Counted from the stretch's first letter, positions 1-9,129 are shown. The stretch: DNA of 64,000 bases from Paenibacillus lentus (GCF_003931855.1 NZ_CP034248.1:1922001-1986000), one strand, 5' to 3'. The notes: generated from the sequence alone by a model not told the origin. A program made the numbers and translations.

Positions 1-1
1 G

Positions 2-1000
2 GAAGCTATTCACACGAAATTTAACGGCTATATTACGAAGCAGCAGATGGCTGCATTAAAGGAAATTCATAATCATGAATCGGTGTTTGATAATTTGCTG
101 AACTATGTCCCGCTGCAGGATTATCAGTTGAAGCAGCTGCCGCAATGCAAATGGATTTTTGAACAGATGAAAGGCATGCCACCTTTAGAGGCGATTGATG
201 TTATCCGAACGAAGCTGGGATATGACAAGGCTATCGACAAAATGTGCGAACGTCTTGGTTTCCAAAAGGAATACTTGCTAGGGATCCTGAATTCGCTGGA
301 GGAGATTGCGGAGTCGTTGAGTACGATGGAGGAATTTGCGCAGCGACTCAAACATTTGGAGGCTTTGTTGAAATCCTCTAAGTCCAGAAAGGGGCAGCAT
401 GCCGTCACGTTTTCGACCTTTCACAGCGCCAAGGGCTTGGAGTTCAAGCATGTGTATATGATCGATTTGATCAATGGCATCCTTCCATCGAAGGAGGATC
501 TGAAGCATCGAGCAGGGGACCGGAATAGCGAGCTGATGGAGGAAGCGGCTCGGCTGTTCTATGTTGGCATGACGAGAGCCAAGACACAGCTTGAGCTGCT
601 GACTTATCAGCAGAGGGAGGGCGAGAAAACGACGGAATCTGTATTTCTTGCCGAGGTGCGGAGTATTTTGAATCCTCCGCAGTTTAAGGTGAGCCTGGAT
701 TCTGGCCGACAAATCGGCAGAAGTACTAACAGGGGAGCTTCTTTTGGCGGGGGAGGTGGGGCAGCGGCCTTCCCGGCATCTTATGCGGTTCCAGCAGCAG
801 CTCGCTCGTTCAATGCGAATACGATCCGGTTGTTGACGGATTTAGCTCAGGACATGCAAGTGATCCATCGTGCATTTGGTCTGGGAAGAGTAACGATGTT
901 CTCGGGGCCAACCGATCTGATTGAAATCCAATTCGCCGCTGGAACCAAACGGCTATCGGTTCGTACCTGCCTGGATATGGGGCTGCTTGAGCGACCGTAG
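2..1000 (+). CDS. UvrD/PcrA-family ATP-dependent DNA helicase, C-terminal part (5' end outside window)
   Basis: The frame is open from base 2, so only the last ~333 residues are present and the start lies upstream. Superfamily 1 helicase motifs of domain 2 are visible: TFHSAKGLEFKHV (motif V type) and ARLFYVGMTRAKTQL (motif VI). A Gly/Ala-rich linker (about residues 240-265 of the visible part) separates the motor from a C-terminal segment (AFGLGRV...IQFAAGTKRL) that resembles the Tudor-like tail of PcrA/UvrD. The family unwinds DNA 3'-5' in repair and recombination. It could be PcrA itself or a YjcD-type paralogue; the missing N-terminus prevents a decision. Confidence 0.85.
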   Translation, partial: EAIHTKFNGYITKQQMAALKEIHNHESVFDNLLNYVPLQDYQLKQLPQCKWIFEQMKGMPPLEAIDVIRTKLGYDKAIDKMCERLGFQKEYLLGILNSLEEIAESLSTMEEFAQRLKHLEALLKSSKSRKGQHAVTFSTFHSAKGLEFKHVYMIDLINGILPSKEDLKHRAGDRNSELMEEAARLFYVGMTRAKTQLELLTYQQREGEKTTESVFLAEVRSILNPPQFKVSLDSGRQIGRSTNRGASFGGGGGAAAFPASYAVPAAARSFNANTIRLLTDLAQDMQVIHRAFGLGRVTMFSGPTDLIEIQFAAGTKRLSVRTCLDMGLLERP

Positions 1001-1118
1001 CCTGCGAATGCATCGAAGTGATTAGAAGGTACAAACCGGGAGTTAGTCCGTCTTTTTCGCGGTGATCCTGCATAAACTGGGTGGTGAAGTGATTCAAGCG
1101 CTGCCTGGGGGGAGAGAG

Positions 1119-1877
1119 ATGCGGATCAGAAGAGGATGGCACAGCCGGAGAAGAAGGGGTAGGCTCAACAGGGGGAAAATATGGTCTATTGCTATAGTCG
1201 TTGTCATCGTTGCCTTCGTTATGTTTGGCCAATACGTTGAACGAAATATGATTGGACCGATTAAGCATCTCGCCCACATCCGGGTGAAGCAAATTGCTAC
1301 TGAGTCGATTAATGAGGCCATTACGGCTCAGGTGGCCAACCGTGAGCAGATCGATCATCTTATCGATTGGAAGACCGATTCTTCCGGTAAAATTTCCGGG
1401 TTTATGCTCAACTATTCAGCGCACATGCAAATTACGTCTGATACGATCCAGACGGTCCGCTCCACGCTGGATGAAGTGTCCAGATTGTCGGAGCACATTC
1501 CGCTTGGGCAGGCGCTTGGCAGTCCCATTCTGGCTTCCTTTGGCCCCAATATTCCGATACGTATTGAGCCTAAGGGCGATGTGAAGGTCGATTTAAATAC
1601 TCGGCGGCAGGAGGCGGGGATTAATATGATCCTCGTTGAAGTGTTTTTACGTGTACGGACGGAGCTTGCTGTTGTGGTGCCTTTTGATATGGGGGCGCAG
1701 GCGGTAGAAACGGAAATACCGGTATCCTACATGCTGGTGGTCGGCGATGTCCCGATGTATTATTACGACAGCAAAGGAAATCCGGTCGGGGATCATGGCG
1801 TTAGTGCGCCCAATATTGCTTTGCCGTCTCTTCCTAGTCAACCGGACACCGATAGCGGTACTCGAGCATTGGATTGA
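1119..1877 (+). CDS. yunB: Sporulation protein YunB
   Basis: The product (252 aa) begins with a very basic stretch (RRGWHSRRRRGR), followed by one membrane segment at about residues 22-40 and a long extracytoplasmic domain with conserved features such as VKQIATESINEAI and an FGPNIPIRI block. This matches YunB, a sporulation protein of unknown biochemical function expressed in the mother cell in B. subtilis. An earlier in-frame start at 1062 exists, but the purine-rich GGGGGGAGAG site at 1107-1115 favours the ATG at 1119. Its neighbours, a LytH-like peptidase and lipA/yutD, reproduce the B. subtilis yunB-lytH-lipA-yutD neighbourhood. Confidence 0.88.
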   Translation: MRIRRGWHSRRRRGRLNRGKIWSIAIVVVIVAFVMFGQYVERNMIGPIKHLAHIRVKQIATESINEAITAQVANREQIDHLIDWKTDSSGKISGFMLNYSAHMQITSDTIQTVRSTLDEVSRLSEHIPLGQALGSPILASFGPNIPIRIEPKGDVKVDLNTRRQEAGINMILVEVFLRVRTELAVVVPFDMGAQAVETEIPVSYMLVVGDVPMYYYDSKGNPVGDHGVSAPNIALPSLPSQPDTDSGTRALD

Positions 1878-1923
1878 CTGAATCTTATCGATTCATCAAA
1901 GGGAGTAAACTTTTATCATTGGA

Positions 1924-1962
1924 AAAAAGGAGCCCTCTACTGATTCAAGAGGCTCCCTTTTT
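1924..1962. terminator. Bidirectional terminator between yunB and the LytH-like gene
   Basis: The arms GGAGCCCTCT (1929-1938) and AGAGGCTCC (1948-1956) are flanked by six A on the left and CTTTTT on the right, so the hairpin can end transcription from both converging genes. The right arm lies inside the last codons of the minus-strand gene and includes its stop codon. Confidence 0.8.
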
Positions 1963-3006
1963 GGTTTGCTTCGTTCGTTCCGCTCTTTCCCATTGCTTCA
2001 GGAGAGGGAACGGATTAAACGCCCATTCCCTCGTTCCGGTATCTTTGTAAATGCCGTAGTGCAGATGAGGAGGAAATCTGCCTTGTGTTCCCGGAGGCCC
2101 GTAGCCACTGCTGCCTACCCAGCCAACCGTTTGGCCGGGAGTTACCGTATCGCCAATATTGATGTTCTTCTCAAAGCCTTGCAAATGGGCGTAGTAGTGG
2201 TAGCGGTTGTTCAGATCGCGAATTCCGATTCTCCAGCCCCCATATGGATTCCAGCCTTTAGTCTCGACAATGCCATAGCATACGCTGCGTACCGGCACTC
2301 CATAGGGGGCGAACAGATCTGTTCCTTCGTGTGTGCGCAGGCCGCCCCAGCCACGCCGGTCTCCCCATGTATCGCGGTAAGTGTAGGTGCTTTTTACGGG
2401 AAGTGGAAAAGCACTGTCGGAAAGATCGATGCGATCAAATGTCCTGTAAATTTTAGAAAATTGGCGGATTCGCTCAACGGACGAATCATTTTGATAATAA
2501 CGCCATAGGGCAATGCGGATATCGTCATCGCTGTAGCCGAAATGAAGCAAATAAGCTGCCATCGTGTACAAAGCGTCCCGGTCATTATAAGGATCGGCTG
2601 CCGCGTCCGCAGTGGCGTCTTTGCCGATTCCGCCGAACAAGGCGATCGTCGCGGGATTCGTATCGCTGGGGTTAGGATTTAAAGGGCCGGCCCAGATGGG
2701 CTCCTTAAAGCGAATGCCGATCAGCTTATTGTTATTATCCGGAATTTGCGCTTGGCGTGGAGTGATTGTTCGTTCATATTGATCTATAGCGGCGAGCCAA
2801 TGCCAAGGAATTTGCGTCAATAAGCCGATTTCCTCATATAAGCTTCTTCTAAGCTCATAAGGAGTTTTGGGGAGAGACGAGCTCGGTTTGCCGGGAGCTT
2901 CTGCTGCGGATGCTCCGAAGCCGGGAATACTCCATAGTGACGTCAGCACAGTAACGCCAATGAGGCAAGGGAAAAGTCTGTTGACGAATAAAAAAATTGA
3001 CCTCAA
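1945..3006 (-). CDS. lytH: LytH-like M23 family metallopeptidase
   Basis: This 353-residue protein has an N-terminal hydrophobic signal/anchor (residues ~5-25), a middle region with no assigned domain, and a C-terminal M23/LytM peptidase domain. Zn ligands are visible as HEGTD (H226, D230) and PPHLHYG (H314, H316), with H274 in YYAHLQ as the likely catalytic histidine. B. subtilis LytH (YunA) is a sporulation-specific endopeptidase that trims spore cortex side chains to L-Ala, and it also lies between yunB and lipA. The start is TTG at 3006 behind a strong GGAGGAG site. Function is inferred from domain plus synteny; the substrate cannot be seen. Confidence 0.82.
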   Translation of the reverse strand: MRSIFLFVNRLFPCLIGVTVLTSLWSIPGFGASAAEAPGKPSSSLPKTPYELRRSLYEEIGLLTQIPWHWLAAIDQYERTITPRQAQIPDNNNKLIGIRFKEPIWAGPLNPNPSDTNPATIALFGGIGKDATADAAADPYNDRDALYTMAAYLLHFGYSDDDIRIALWRYYQNDSSVERIRQFSKIYRTFDRIDLSDSAFPLPVKSTYTYRDTWGDRRGWGGLRTHEGTDLFAPYGVPVRSVCYGIVETKGWNPYGGWRIGIRDLNNRYHYYAHLQGFEKNINIGDTVTPGQTVGWVGSSGYGPPGTQGRFPPHLHYGIYKDTGTREWAFNPFPLLKQWERAERTKQTKKGAS

Positions 3007-3132
3007 TGTGAGATCTCCTCCTTTAAAATTCCGTCGTTGATCTCACCCTTAGAGTGAGTAACGTTTTTTTAGGTTGGGACAAAAGATGTTTTTTTATTCC
3101 ATTTCCTCAAGGAGGTTTTTCCAAACGATTCA

Positions 3133-3141
3133 TGGTATAAT
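3133..3141 (+). promoter_or_regulatory. Extended -10 promoter for lipA
   Basis: A TGG-TATAAT extended -10 (TATAAT at 3136-3141) lies about 44 bases before the lipA start. No good -35 hexamer is visible at the matching spacing, which is tolerated when the TGn extension is present. Confidence 0.55.
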
Positions 3142-3184
3142 AATGGCACTATAGCCTATTCTAGGGGAAGGAAGGTCTCAATTC

Positions 3185-4084
3185 TTGTCCAAACTAGCTA
3201 AAGAACCAAAACCGGAATGGATTCGAATCAAGTTGACGACTGGCGATAATTATCAGGAAATTAAAGAGATGATGCGTTCAAAGACATTACATACGGTATG
3301 CGAAGAAGCGCGTTGTCCAAACATATATGAATGCTGGGCAAACCGAACGGCCACATTTATGATTCTAGGGGATATTTGTACCCGGGCCTGCCGGTTCTGT
3401 GCGGTTAATACAGGCATGCCTACGGAGCTGGATCTGCAGGAGCCGGAGCGGGTCGCCGATGCTGCTGAGAAAATGGGGCTGCGCCATTGTGTAGTCACCA
3501 GTGTGGCACGGGATGATTTGAAGGATGGCGGAGCGACTATATTTGCAGAGACGGTTCGCGCAATACGGGCGCGTTTGCCGCTTTGCAGCGTCGAGGTGCT
3601 GATTCCCGACTTTTTAGGCAATGAGGATTCGTTGCGTATTGTCATGGATGCTAAACCGGATATTCTTAACCACAATATTGAGACGGTAGAACGTCTTTCC
3701 GATCGTGTACGCGCCAAGGCGAAATATCGCCGCTCCTTGGAGCTTCTGCAGCGCGCAAAGCGAATGCAGCCTGATATTCCTACGAAATCCAGCATTATGC
3801 TGGGCGTAGGTGAGGAGTGGGAAGAAATTTTGCAAGCGATGGATGATTTGCGGGCTGTCGATTGCGATATTTTGACGATCGGCCAATATTTACAGCCTTC
3901 ACCGCAGCATCTCAGTGTGGAGAAATACTATCGGCCGGAGCAATTTGCCGAACTGAAGGAAGAGGGCATGAAGCGCGGGTTTAGCCACGTTGAATCAGGC
4001 CCGCTTGTCCGAAGTTCTTATCATGCTCATGAGCAGGTTAAGTCGGCGAAGAGCCATCAGGCAAGCGTTCCGGCAGAAATTTAA
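3185..4084 (+). CDS. lipA: Lipoyl synthase
   Basis: LipA is a radical-SAM enzyme that inserts two sulfur atoms into octanoyl groups on lipoyl domains. Both iron-sulfur clusters are supported: the auxiliary cluster cysteines C39, C44 and C50 ([13 protein letters not shown]) and the radical-SAM CxxxCxxC at C65, C69 and C72. The C-terminal RSSYHA serine motif that ligates the auxiliary cluster is also present. The length (299 aa) is normal. The start is TTG behind GGGGAAGGAAGG. The next gene is yutD, as in B. subtilis, and no other lipoate gene is in the window. Confidence 0.97.
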   Translation: MSKLAKEPKPEWIRIKLTTGDNYQEIKEMMRSKTLHTVCEEARCPNIYECWANRTATFMILGDICTRACRFCAVNTGMPTELDLQEPERVADAAEKMGLRHCVVTSVARDDLKDGGATIFAETVRAIRARLPLCSVEVLIPDFLGNEDSLRIVMDAKPDILNHNIETVERLSDRVRAKAKYRRSLELLQRAKRMQPDIPTKSSIMLGVGEEWEEILQAMDDLRAVDCDILTIGQYLQPSPQHLSVEKYYRPEQFAELKEEGMKRGFSHVESGPLVRSSYHAHEQVKSAKSHQASVPAEI

Positions 4085-4109
4085 GGGCAAGGCAAGAGGG
4101 GGATGCCGA

Positions 4110-4445
4110 ATGATTCAGATCGGTGGCAGAACATACGAGTTAATACAGAATTACAAGGACGCATGGGACGTAGAGGTGTTTAAGCAGAGATATAGCGAAG
4201 TGTTGGATCGGTATGATTATATTCTTGGGGATTGGGGCTACGAGAAGCTGAGACTTAAAGGCTTCCTGCGGGACAACCATCCCAAGGTGAACCGGGATAC
4301 TGCTTATTCGGGCATCACGGATTATATCAATGAATACTGTAATTTTGGCTGCGCTTATTTTGTCCTTCAAAAGACAAAGGAGCATAAGGAGAACAGGGGA
4401 AGCCAGAAGGCTTCAACGCCAAATGCAGCGTCTGCCGCAGAATAA
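4110..4445 (+). CDS. yutD: YutD family protein (DUF1027)
   Basis: The 111-residue cytosolic protein starts MIQIGGRTYELIQNY and contains the conserved DYILGDWGYEKLRLKGF and DYINEYCNFGCAYFVL blocks of the YutD family. The frame is open upstream to 3990, but the ATG at 4110 with GAGGGGG directly before it is the convincing start. It follows lipA by 25 bases and is probably cotranscribed. No biochemical function is established. The last ~20 residues are a low-complexity Ala/Ser/Asn tail. Confidence 0.9.
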   Translation: MIQIGGRTYELIQNYKDAWDVEVFKQRYSEVLDRYDYILGDWGYEKLRLKGFLRDNHPKVNRDTAYSGITDYINEYCNFGCAYFVLQKTKEHKENRGSQKASTPNAASAAE

Positions 4446-4517
4446 TGGACTAGGTCCGTAATTCGCTGGGCAAAATTCATTATTCATCAACCAAAGTGAC
4501 TTAGGGCTGGTTCGCCT

Positions 4518-4554
4518 GGCAGCTTTCGGAGATATCCGGAAGACTGCCTTTTTT
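4518..4554 (+). terminator. Terminator after lipA-yutD
   Basis: GGCAG (4518-4522) pairs with CTGCC (4544-4548), extended inward by CTTTCGGA/TCCGGAAG, and is followed by six T. It is a classical intrinsic terminator on the plus strand. Confidence 0.88.
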
Positions 4555-4560
4555 GTGTGA

Positions 4561-4599
4561 AAAAGCAGAAAATTCCTGCCTGTGTGCAGGAATTTTCTA
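4561..4599 (-). terminator. Terminator after the S41 peptidase gene
   Basis: A perfect 13-bp stem (AGAAAATTCCTGC at 4568-4580 with its complement at 4587-4599) is followed on the minus strand by a T run (complement of 4561-4565). It ends transcription arriving from the minus-strand protease gene. Confidence 0.8.
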
Positions 4600-4630
4600 C
4601 ATGAGAGATCTATGAATGTAATTATTCCGG

Positions 4631-6079
4631 TTAATTCGCTTGAACCTTGAGCTTCAAAGTATCTTGCTGATAGCTCCATTCGATGGCAGGATATTTCTTC
4701 TGAAAATCCTGGAGCTCGATATAGGTCTCGTCGTTAAGAATTTTTACGCTCCCGGCACTTCGTTTGAACTGCTGCTTACCCGAGTTATCGGTTATCGTCA
4801 ACACCCCGGTGTTGGTTGCCCAGGAGGCATTGCCCTGAACAAGGGCAGCTAGCACGCGAGATTGGGCATAAACTTTGTTCCCCTCTTGCACGACATCAAG
4901 GTAACCGGTGAAGGAAACATTGTTAATGTTTAACTCAGAAGGATTGCCGCTTACTTCGAAGTTTTTCAGGCCGATTTCGTGCATTGCCACAATGAGCTGG
5001 GCAGTTGGGTTTAGGTTGACCTCAATATCGGGTTCGAGACCGATATAGTTAAAGTCCTCGCGGTTCGGTGTTAGGTATTTCAGGATCGTAAGCTTTAAAG
5101 AGCCGCCATTCGATAAAGAGTAAATATTTTGAATTCGTGCTTTACCATAGGTTTGAGTCCCGACGACAGTTGCGATGCCGTTGTCCCGCAGCGCCGCGGT
5201 TAGAATTTCTGAAGCACTGGCTGTCCATTCATTGGTTAAAATAACGACCGGCATGCCGAGCGAGCTGCCTTTCGTTATTTTAATAGCTTCCAATTTCCCG
5301 TTCTGGCTTTCGGTGTACATCAGTACGCCGTCTTTGATAAAATGCTTGGTGATGTTCTGTGCTGATTCCACATATCCCCCAAGATTGTCACGTAGATCAA
5401 GAACGAGTGATTTCATCCCTAACTTACGGAGCTTGTTCAAATGGGCGGCAAACTCTTCGTCCGCTTGATCCGAGAATGTGGAGATGGCGATATATCCGAT
5501 ATCTCCCGATGAGATCATTCGGCTCGATACGGAGGGCAATGCGAAGTGAGCACGAGTAATCATAAAGCTTAGCTGGCTGCCCCCTCTTTTGATCGTGACG
5601 TTCACCTTCGTATTTTCCTCGCCATGAATGAGGTGAATATCCTCTGCACTTGTAACCTGGTGATCATCGACTTTGGCAATGATATCTCCTTTACGCAGAC
5701 CTGCCGATTTGGCTGGAGAACCTTCGAGCACTTCGGTCACATAGAGCTTGCCTTGAGTAAAACGGATCAGAGCTCCGATGCCGACATACTCCTGATTGAG
5801 CTGATCTTCAAATTCCTGAAGTTCTTCTTGGGTGAAATAATCCGAATACGGGTCTTCTAATGTGTGAACCATGCCGCGTATGGCATTTTCGATGAACTCT
5901 TCTCGTCTGACACCTTCGATATTGTTGTCATTCAAGTATTGCAAGACTTCCCGAAGTATTTCAAGATCGTCGGGCTCTGTTGCTTCATTCGCAGGACTCT
6001 CCGCGTATGCGGCTTGAGGAAGACAAAGGGTAAGAAAAAGAAGAGGAATTAAAACTGCTTTGTACCATGACTTAATCAT
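4631..6079 (-). CDS. S41 family carboxy-terminal processing protease (CtpA/CtpB type)
   Basis: The 482-residue precursor has a signal peptide (cleavage probably after AAYA near residue 26), an N-terminal helical region, a PDZ domain (~residues 95-170, VGIGALIRF...AGLRKGDIIAKVD) and an S41 core. The catalytic serine motif TASASE is at 286-291, with K313 and Q317 (YGKARIQ) completing the Ser-Lys-Gln set. Residues ~355-480 look like a copper-amine-oxidase-N-type wall or sensor domain, absent from B. subtilis CtpB. CtpB there cleaves SpoIVFA during sporulation; here the target is unknown. It is monocistronic by its terminator and by the gap to nadK. Confidence 0.9.
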   Translation of the reverse strand: MIKSWYKAVLIPLLFLTLCLPQAAYAESPANEATEPDDLEILREVLQYLNDNNIEGVRREEFIENAIRGMVHTLEDPYSDYFTQEELQEFEDQLNQEYVGIGALIRFTQGKLYVTEVLEGSPAKSAGLRKGDIIAKVDDHQVTSAEDIHLIHGEENTKVNVTIKRGGSQLSFMITRAHFALPSVSSRMISSGDIGYIAISTFSDQADEEFAAHLNKLRKLGMKSLVLDLRDNLGGYVESAQNITKHFIKDGVLMYTESQNGKLEAIKITKGSSLGMPVVILTNEWTASASEILTAALRDNGIATVVGTQTYGKARIQNIYSLSNGGSLKLTILKYLTPNREDFNYIGLEPDIEVNLNPTAQLIVAMHEIGLKNFEVSGNPSELNINNVSFTGYLDVVQEGNKVYAQSRVLAALVQGNASWATNTGVLTITDNSGKQQFKRSAGSVKILNDETYIELQDFQKKYPAIEWSYQQDTLKLKVQAN

Positions 6080-6160
6080 AATAAGAATACGTCCTTTGCT
6101 ATGTATTAACTAGAATATATAACTCTATCATACAGGTAAAAAAGGGAAAGTTATATAGGA

Positions 6161-6184
6161 AAACGGATGTTCTTGGAACATCCG
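6161..6184 (-). terminator. Terminator after NAD kinase gene
   Basis: CGGATGTTC (6164-6172) and GAACATCCG (6176-6184) form a 9-bp stem with a three-base loop. On the minus strand the stem is followed by TTTTCC, directly downstream of the NAD kinase stop. Confidence 0.7.
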
Positions 6185-6205
6185 CTTTATGGTAAGTACT
6201 CAATA

Positions 6206-7009
6206 TTAACCTAGAAAAGCATTACGAACGCGATCCCAGAAAGGAAAAGGACGATAGCGCACAAAGCTGATGCTTTGCGTTGCCACCTGGCAGCGTACAG
6301 AGATGAGGTCGCTGATCGGATGGTTGATATGATCCAAAGTGAGCAGCAAATTCTGTTCCTTGCGGGAATAAATATCACAATGATGATGTTCAGGCAGTAC
6401 CAGGGACGAGCCGATTGTTCGGAAGACCCGGTTATTGATTGAAGCAATTTCAGAGATTTGCAACGCTTTAATCGAAGGATGGATAATAGCTCCGCCTAGG
6501 CTCTTATTGTAAGCCGTGCTACCGGATGGCGTAGAAATGCAAAAGCCGTCTCCACGAAACATTTCGAACATTTGATCATTGATATCGACTTGGGCGACAA
6601 TCGTCCCGTCCACACCCTTGAGCGTGAATTCATTCAGACAAATATACGAGGAGGTTCCTGATTTTTTCTGAATTTCCAGCTCAATCAGGGGATATTGAAC
6701 GATCCGGGGCTTGAGCACGGATTCATCTTTGTGTCGGGCGATCATATCTACGAGATCAGGAATTTCATTGGCCTGCCAATCGGCAAAAAAACCGAGATGC
6801 CCCGTATGTACCCCTACAAATGAGATCGACGGAATACGGTCAATAAACGTATGGAAAGCGTGGAGCATCGTTCCGTCTCCCCCAATGGAAACGACGATCT
6901 CCGGTGACTCTGCATCCAACTGAAGACCTTGTTTAGCGGCCAATTGGTGGAATTTCTCACTCAATTCAACAGACAATTGATCTCCACGGTCAAGAACGTA
7001 ATATCTCAA
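6206..7009 (-). CDS. nadK: NAD kinase
   Basis: The enzyme phosphorylates NAD to NADP using ATP or polyphosphate. The signature GGDGT is at residues 43-47 and the NE dinucleotide-binding motif is at 126-127 (LNEFTLKG). The glycine-rich TPSGSTAYNKSLGG block binds the nicotinamide ribose. Length 267 aa is typical. The start is TTG at 7009 behind AAAGGAG. It is followed downstream by its own terminator and preceded by ylbJ on the same strand with a ~70-base gap. B. subtilis has two NAD kinases and I cannot say which this matches. Confidence 0.94.
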   Translation of the reverse strand: MRYYVLDRGDQLSVELSEKFHQLAAKQGLQLDAESPEIVVSIGGDGTMLHAFHTFIDRIPSISFVGVHTGHLGFFADWQANEIPDLVDMIARHKDESVLKPRIVQYPLIELEIQKKSGTSSYICLNEFTLKGVDGTIVAQVDINDQMFEMFRGDGFCISTPSGSTAYNKSLGGAIIHPSIKALQISEIASINNRVFRTIGSSLVLPEHHHCDIYSRKEQNLLLTLDHINHPISDLISVRCQVATQSISFVRYRPFPFWDRVRNAFLG

Positions 7010-7078
7010 GATGACAGGCTCCTTTATATTATCCTTTAGTAACGATCATAATCAATTCTGAAACAGAACACAACGTTT

Positions 7079-8359
7079 TCATTTCCTTGATCTCCCTTCG
7101 CCTCGCGTCAGCAGACGATGAATGATTTGGGCAAGCAGTGATAAAATAAGGAGTACCGAGATCATTTTTAGAAAGATTAAAAAAGCATCAGGAATACTGC
7201 TCCACCCTGTTGGCATTTCTTTTCCTAATGAGTTTAGCCATGCAGAGTCTGTTTGCGAGCCCATCAGTGGGTTCCAAAGGAGCAGTAATAGTACCATTGC
7301 CATAATGCCGTGAATAAAGCGAGCGGCTAAGAAGGGAGCATAGCGCAAATCCGCCCCGTTCAAAATACTGGCAACCTGTGCATGTACGGACAACCCTCCC
7401 CAGGACAAAATAAATGCCGCCGCCGCAGCTTTATATATGAGCGGGACAGCCGCTGGCGCCGCAGCTGCCTTTGCCCCAAGTGTAACCTCAAACATACCTC
7501 CCACGAAGGGCTCGGCCAAAGCGCTTGGCAGGCCAGTCAAGCCTAAAAAGGATTCGATACTGGCATAGAGCAAGGTCATCATGCCTGAAGCGGTCAGCAG
7601 CTCAAGAATAACCGAGAAGACGACGACCAGTCCGCCGACTACCGCCATAAGCTGTAGGGAGGAGGAAATGGCCTGCTTCAGCAGTTCACCTAGGCTGCGC
7701 CCGTCATTTTGCCTAGCCTCGTGCATCGCTCTCAGGGCAAGTCGCAGGCTGAATTTTGCGGGAGGATTAGATGGTTTGCTTGACGGTGTTGAGCTTTTAA
7801 CCGGATTGATTTGATGGCAGATTTCTTGGTCCAGGGTAACCTGACTAGTGCCGTAGAACCTCATCACGAAGCCCAGAATCAGGGCACTTCCGTAATGGGC
7901 TAATGCGAGAATGCCGGCTAGCTTAGAGCTGCCAAAGAAACCAACCGATACGGCGCCGATCAGAAAGATGGGGTCAGACGAAGTAGTGAAGGCCACAAGT
8001 CGTTCGCCTTCTATGCGGCTAATAAGCTGCTGCTGTCTGAGCTTGGTGGCGAGCTTGGCGCTGACAGGGTAGCCGGAAGCGAACCCCATGGCCGCGACGA
8101 AACCCCCGCTGCCTGGGATACGGAATAAAGGCTTCATGAGGGGATCAAGCAGTTTTCCAATGAAATGAACGATCCCGAAGCCGAGCATTAATTCAGAGAT
8201 GACAAAGAAGGGAAATAAGGAGGGGAATAACACTTCCCACCAAATGGCGAGCCCCGTAACGCCTGCTTCCCAGGAAGCTTGGGGGTACGACAGCATCAGA
8301 ACACCGACTGTTGCTAGGGTTATCACCATCAGAGATGTGGTGAATCGTGCTAAATTCAT
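7079..8359 (-). CDS. ylbJ: Sporulation integral membrane protein YlbJ
   Basis: This is a polytopic membrane protein of 426 residues with the Gate/nucleoside-recognition fold signature; characteristic blocks are ELMLGFGIVHFIGKLLDPLMKP (split across two helices) and FASGYPVSAKLATKLR. YlbJ is required for efficient sporulation in Bacillales; its substrate is unknown. A GTG five codons upstream (8374) exists, but the GGAGGCG site overlaps it, so the ATG at 8359 is preferred. Proline/serine-rich residues ~195-210 form a cytoplasmic loop. Confidence 0.87.
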   Translation of the reverse strand: MNLARFTTSLMVITLATVGVLMLSYPQASWEAGVTGLAIWWEVLFPSLFPFFVISELMLGFGIVHFIGKLLDPLMKPLFRIPGSGGFVAAMGFASGYPVSAKLATKLRQQQLISRIEGERLVAFTTSSDPIFLIGAVSVGFFGSSKLAGILALAHYGSALILGFVMRFYGTSQVTLDQEICHQINPVKSSTPSSKPSNPPAKFSLRLALRAMHEARQNDGRSLGELLKQAISSSLQLMAVVGGLVVVFSVILELLTASGMMTLLYASIESFLGLTGLPSALAEPFVGGMFEVTLGAKAAAAPAAVPLIYKAAAAAFILSWGGLSVHAQVASILNGADLRYAPFLAARFIHGIMAMVLLLLLWNPLMGSQTDSAWLNSLGKEMPTGWSSIPDAFLIFLKMISVLLILSLLAQIIHRLLTRGEGRSRK

Positions 8360-8536
8360 GAAGAACGCCTCCACAATGGGTCATAGTGGATTGTATGATT
8401 TGATTAGGACAAACAGCACAAAAAAAGAAAGAAAGCGATTACATTTTATACTGTATTTTTGATTGATATGTGTTAGAATAAAAATCACAGATATAAACTT
8501 CACGGGATAAAATCTCTGATGGATGGAGTGTTGGCT

Positions 8537-8635
8537 ATGAGTTATGTAGCAGGAATACTGGTATGCGCTTTTGTGTATGTTATCCGCGCTTCTCGCGTCC
8601 ATTCCAGTAGTGAAGAGGATTGGCGAAGTTATTGA
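8537..8635 (+). CDS. Small 32-residue putative membrane peptide
   Basis: An ATG seven bases after GGATGGAGTG opens a 32-codon frame. The first ~18 residues (MSYVAGILVCAFVYVIRA) are one hydrophobic segment, followed by a polar tail ending EEDWRSY. A strong intrinsic terminator follows at 8666-8696, so the ORF sits in its own short transcription unit. I do not recognise a family. It could instead be a leader or a non-coding transcript. Confidence 0.4.
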   Translation: MSYVAGILVCAFVYVIRASRVHSSSEEDWRSY

Positions 8636-8665
8636 GATTACAGCAGATCGGTCTGTTGATACGTA

Positions 8666-8696
8666 GGGGCTCCGGTAGGAGCTTTTATTTTTTTTT
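8666..8696 (+). terminator. Terminator after the 32-codon ORF
   Basis: GCTCC (8669-8673) pairs with GGAGC (8678-8682) around a four-base loop and is followed by TTTTATTTTTTTTT. No larger plus-strand gene ends upstream, which supports a short transcript in 8460-8690. Confidence 0.75.
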
Positions 8697-8751
8697 GCTA
8701 TAATTATAGGGAGTATCAAAAAATTCAATGTGGAAGTTGGAGAGGAATCCA

Positions 8752-9129
8752 GTGAACCCAAGTTTAAGCATTTATGATAATCTGGGCGGCGAGAAGGCTA
8801 TTCGGCAGCTTGTGGAGGCTTTTTATCCGAAGGTGCAGGCAAACCCGCTGCTCGGGCCTTTATTCCCAGAGGATATTCGGCCGGTGATGGAGAAACAGTT
8901 TATGTTCTTATCGCAATTTTTCGGTGGACCATCGTTGTTTTCGGACGCTTTCGGTCATCCGATGATGCGGGCGAGACATCTGCCCTTCCCAGTTACACGT
9001 GAAAGAGCCGAAGCTTGGCTGGCTTGCATGACTGAAGCATTGGGAGAAATCGGGGTTGATAATGAACTGAAGGATTTTATCATTCAACGGTTATCTGGAC
9101 CTGCTTTTCATTTTGTAAATACACCTTAA
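8752..9129 (+). CDS. Truncated hemoglobin (group II, YjbI-like)
   Basis: The ~125-residue protein has the 2-on-2 globin pattern: IYDNLGG at the N-terminus, FYPKVQANPLLGPLFP, then RHLPFPVTRERAEAWLACM, where the His of RHLPF is the expected proximal heme ligand and the Trp is typical of group II. These globins bind O2 or NO and handle reactive species. A start at 8728 is possible, but GGAGAGG precedes the GTG at 8752 at good spacing. The next gene, a DUF2225 protein, begins about 45 bases later, so the two may be cotranscribed. Confidence 0.9.
   Translation: MNPSLSIYDNLGGEKAIRQLVEAFYPKVQANPLLGPLFPEDIRPVMEKQFMFLSQFFGGPSLFSDAFGHPMMRARHLPFPVTRERAEAWLACMTEALGEIGVDNELKDFIIQRLSGPAFHFVNTP

Noticed and set aside
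8381..8761. 126-codon open frame on the minus strand
   Set aside because: It overlaps the start of the globin gene and the plus-strand terminator, lacks a ribosome site and has composition unlike protein.
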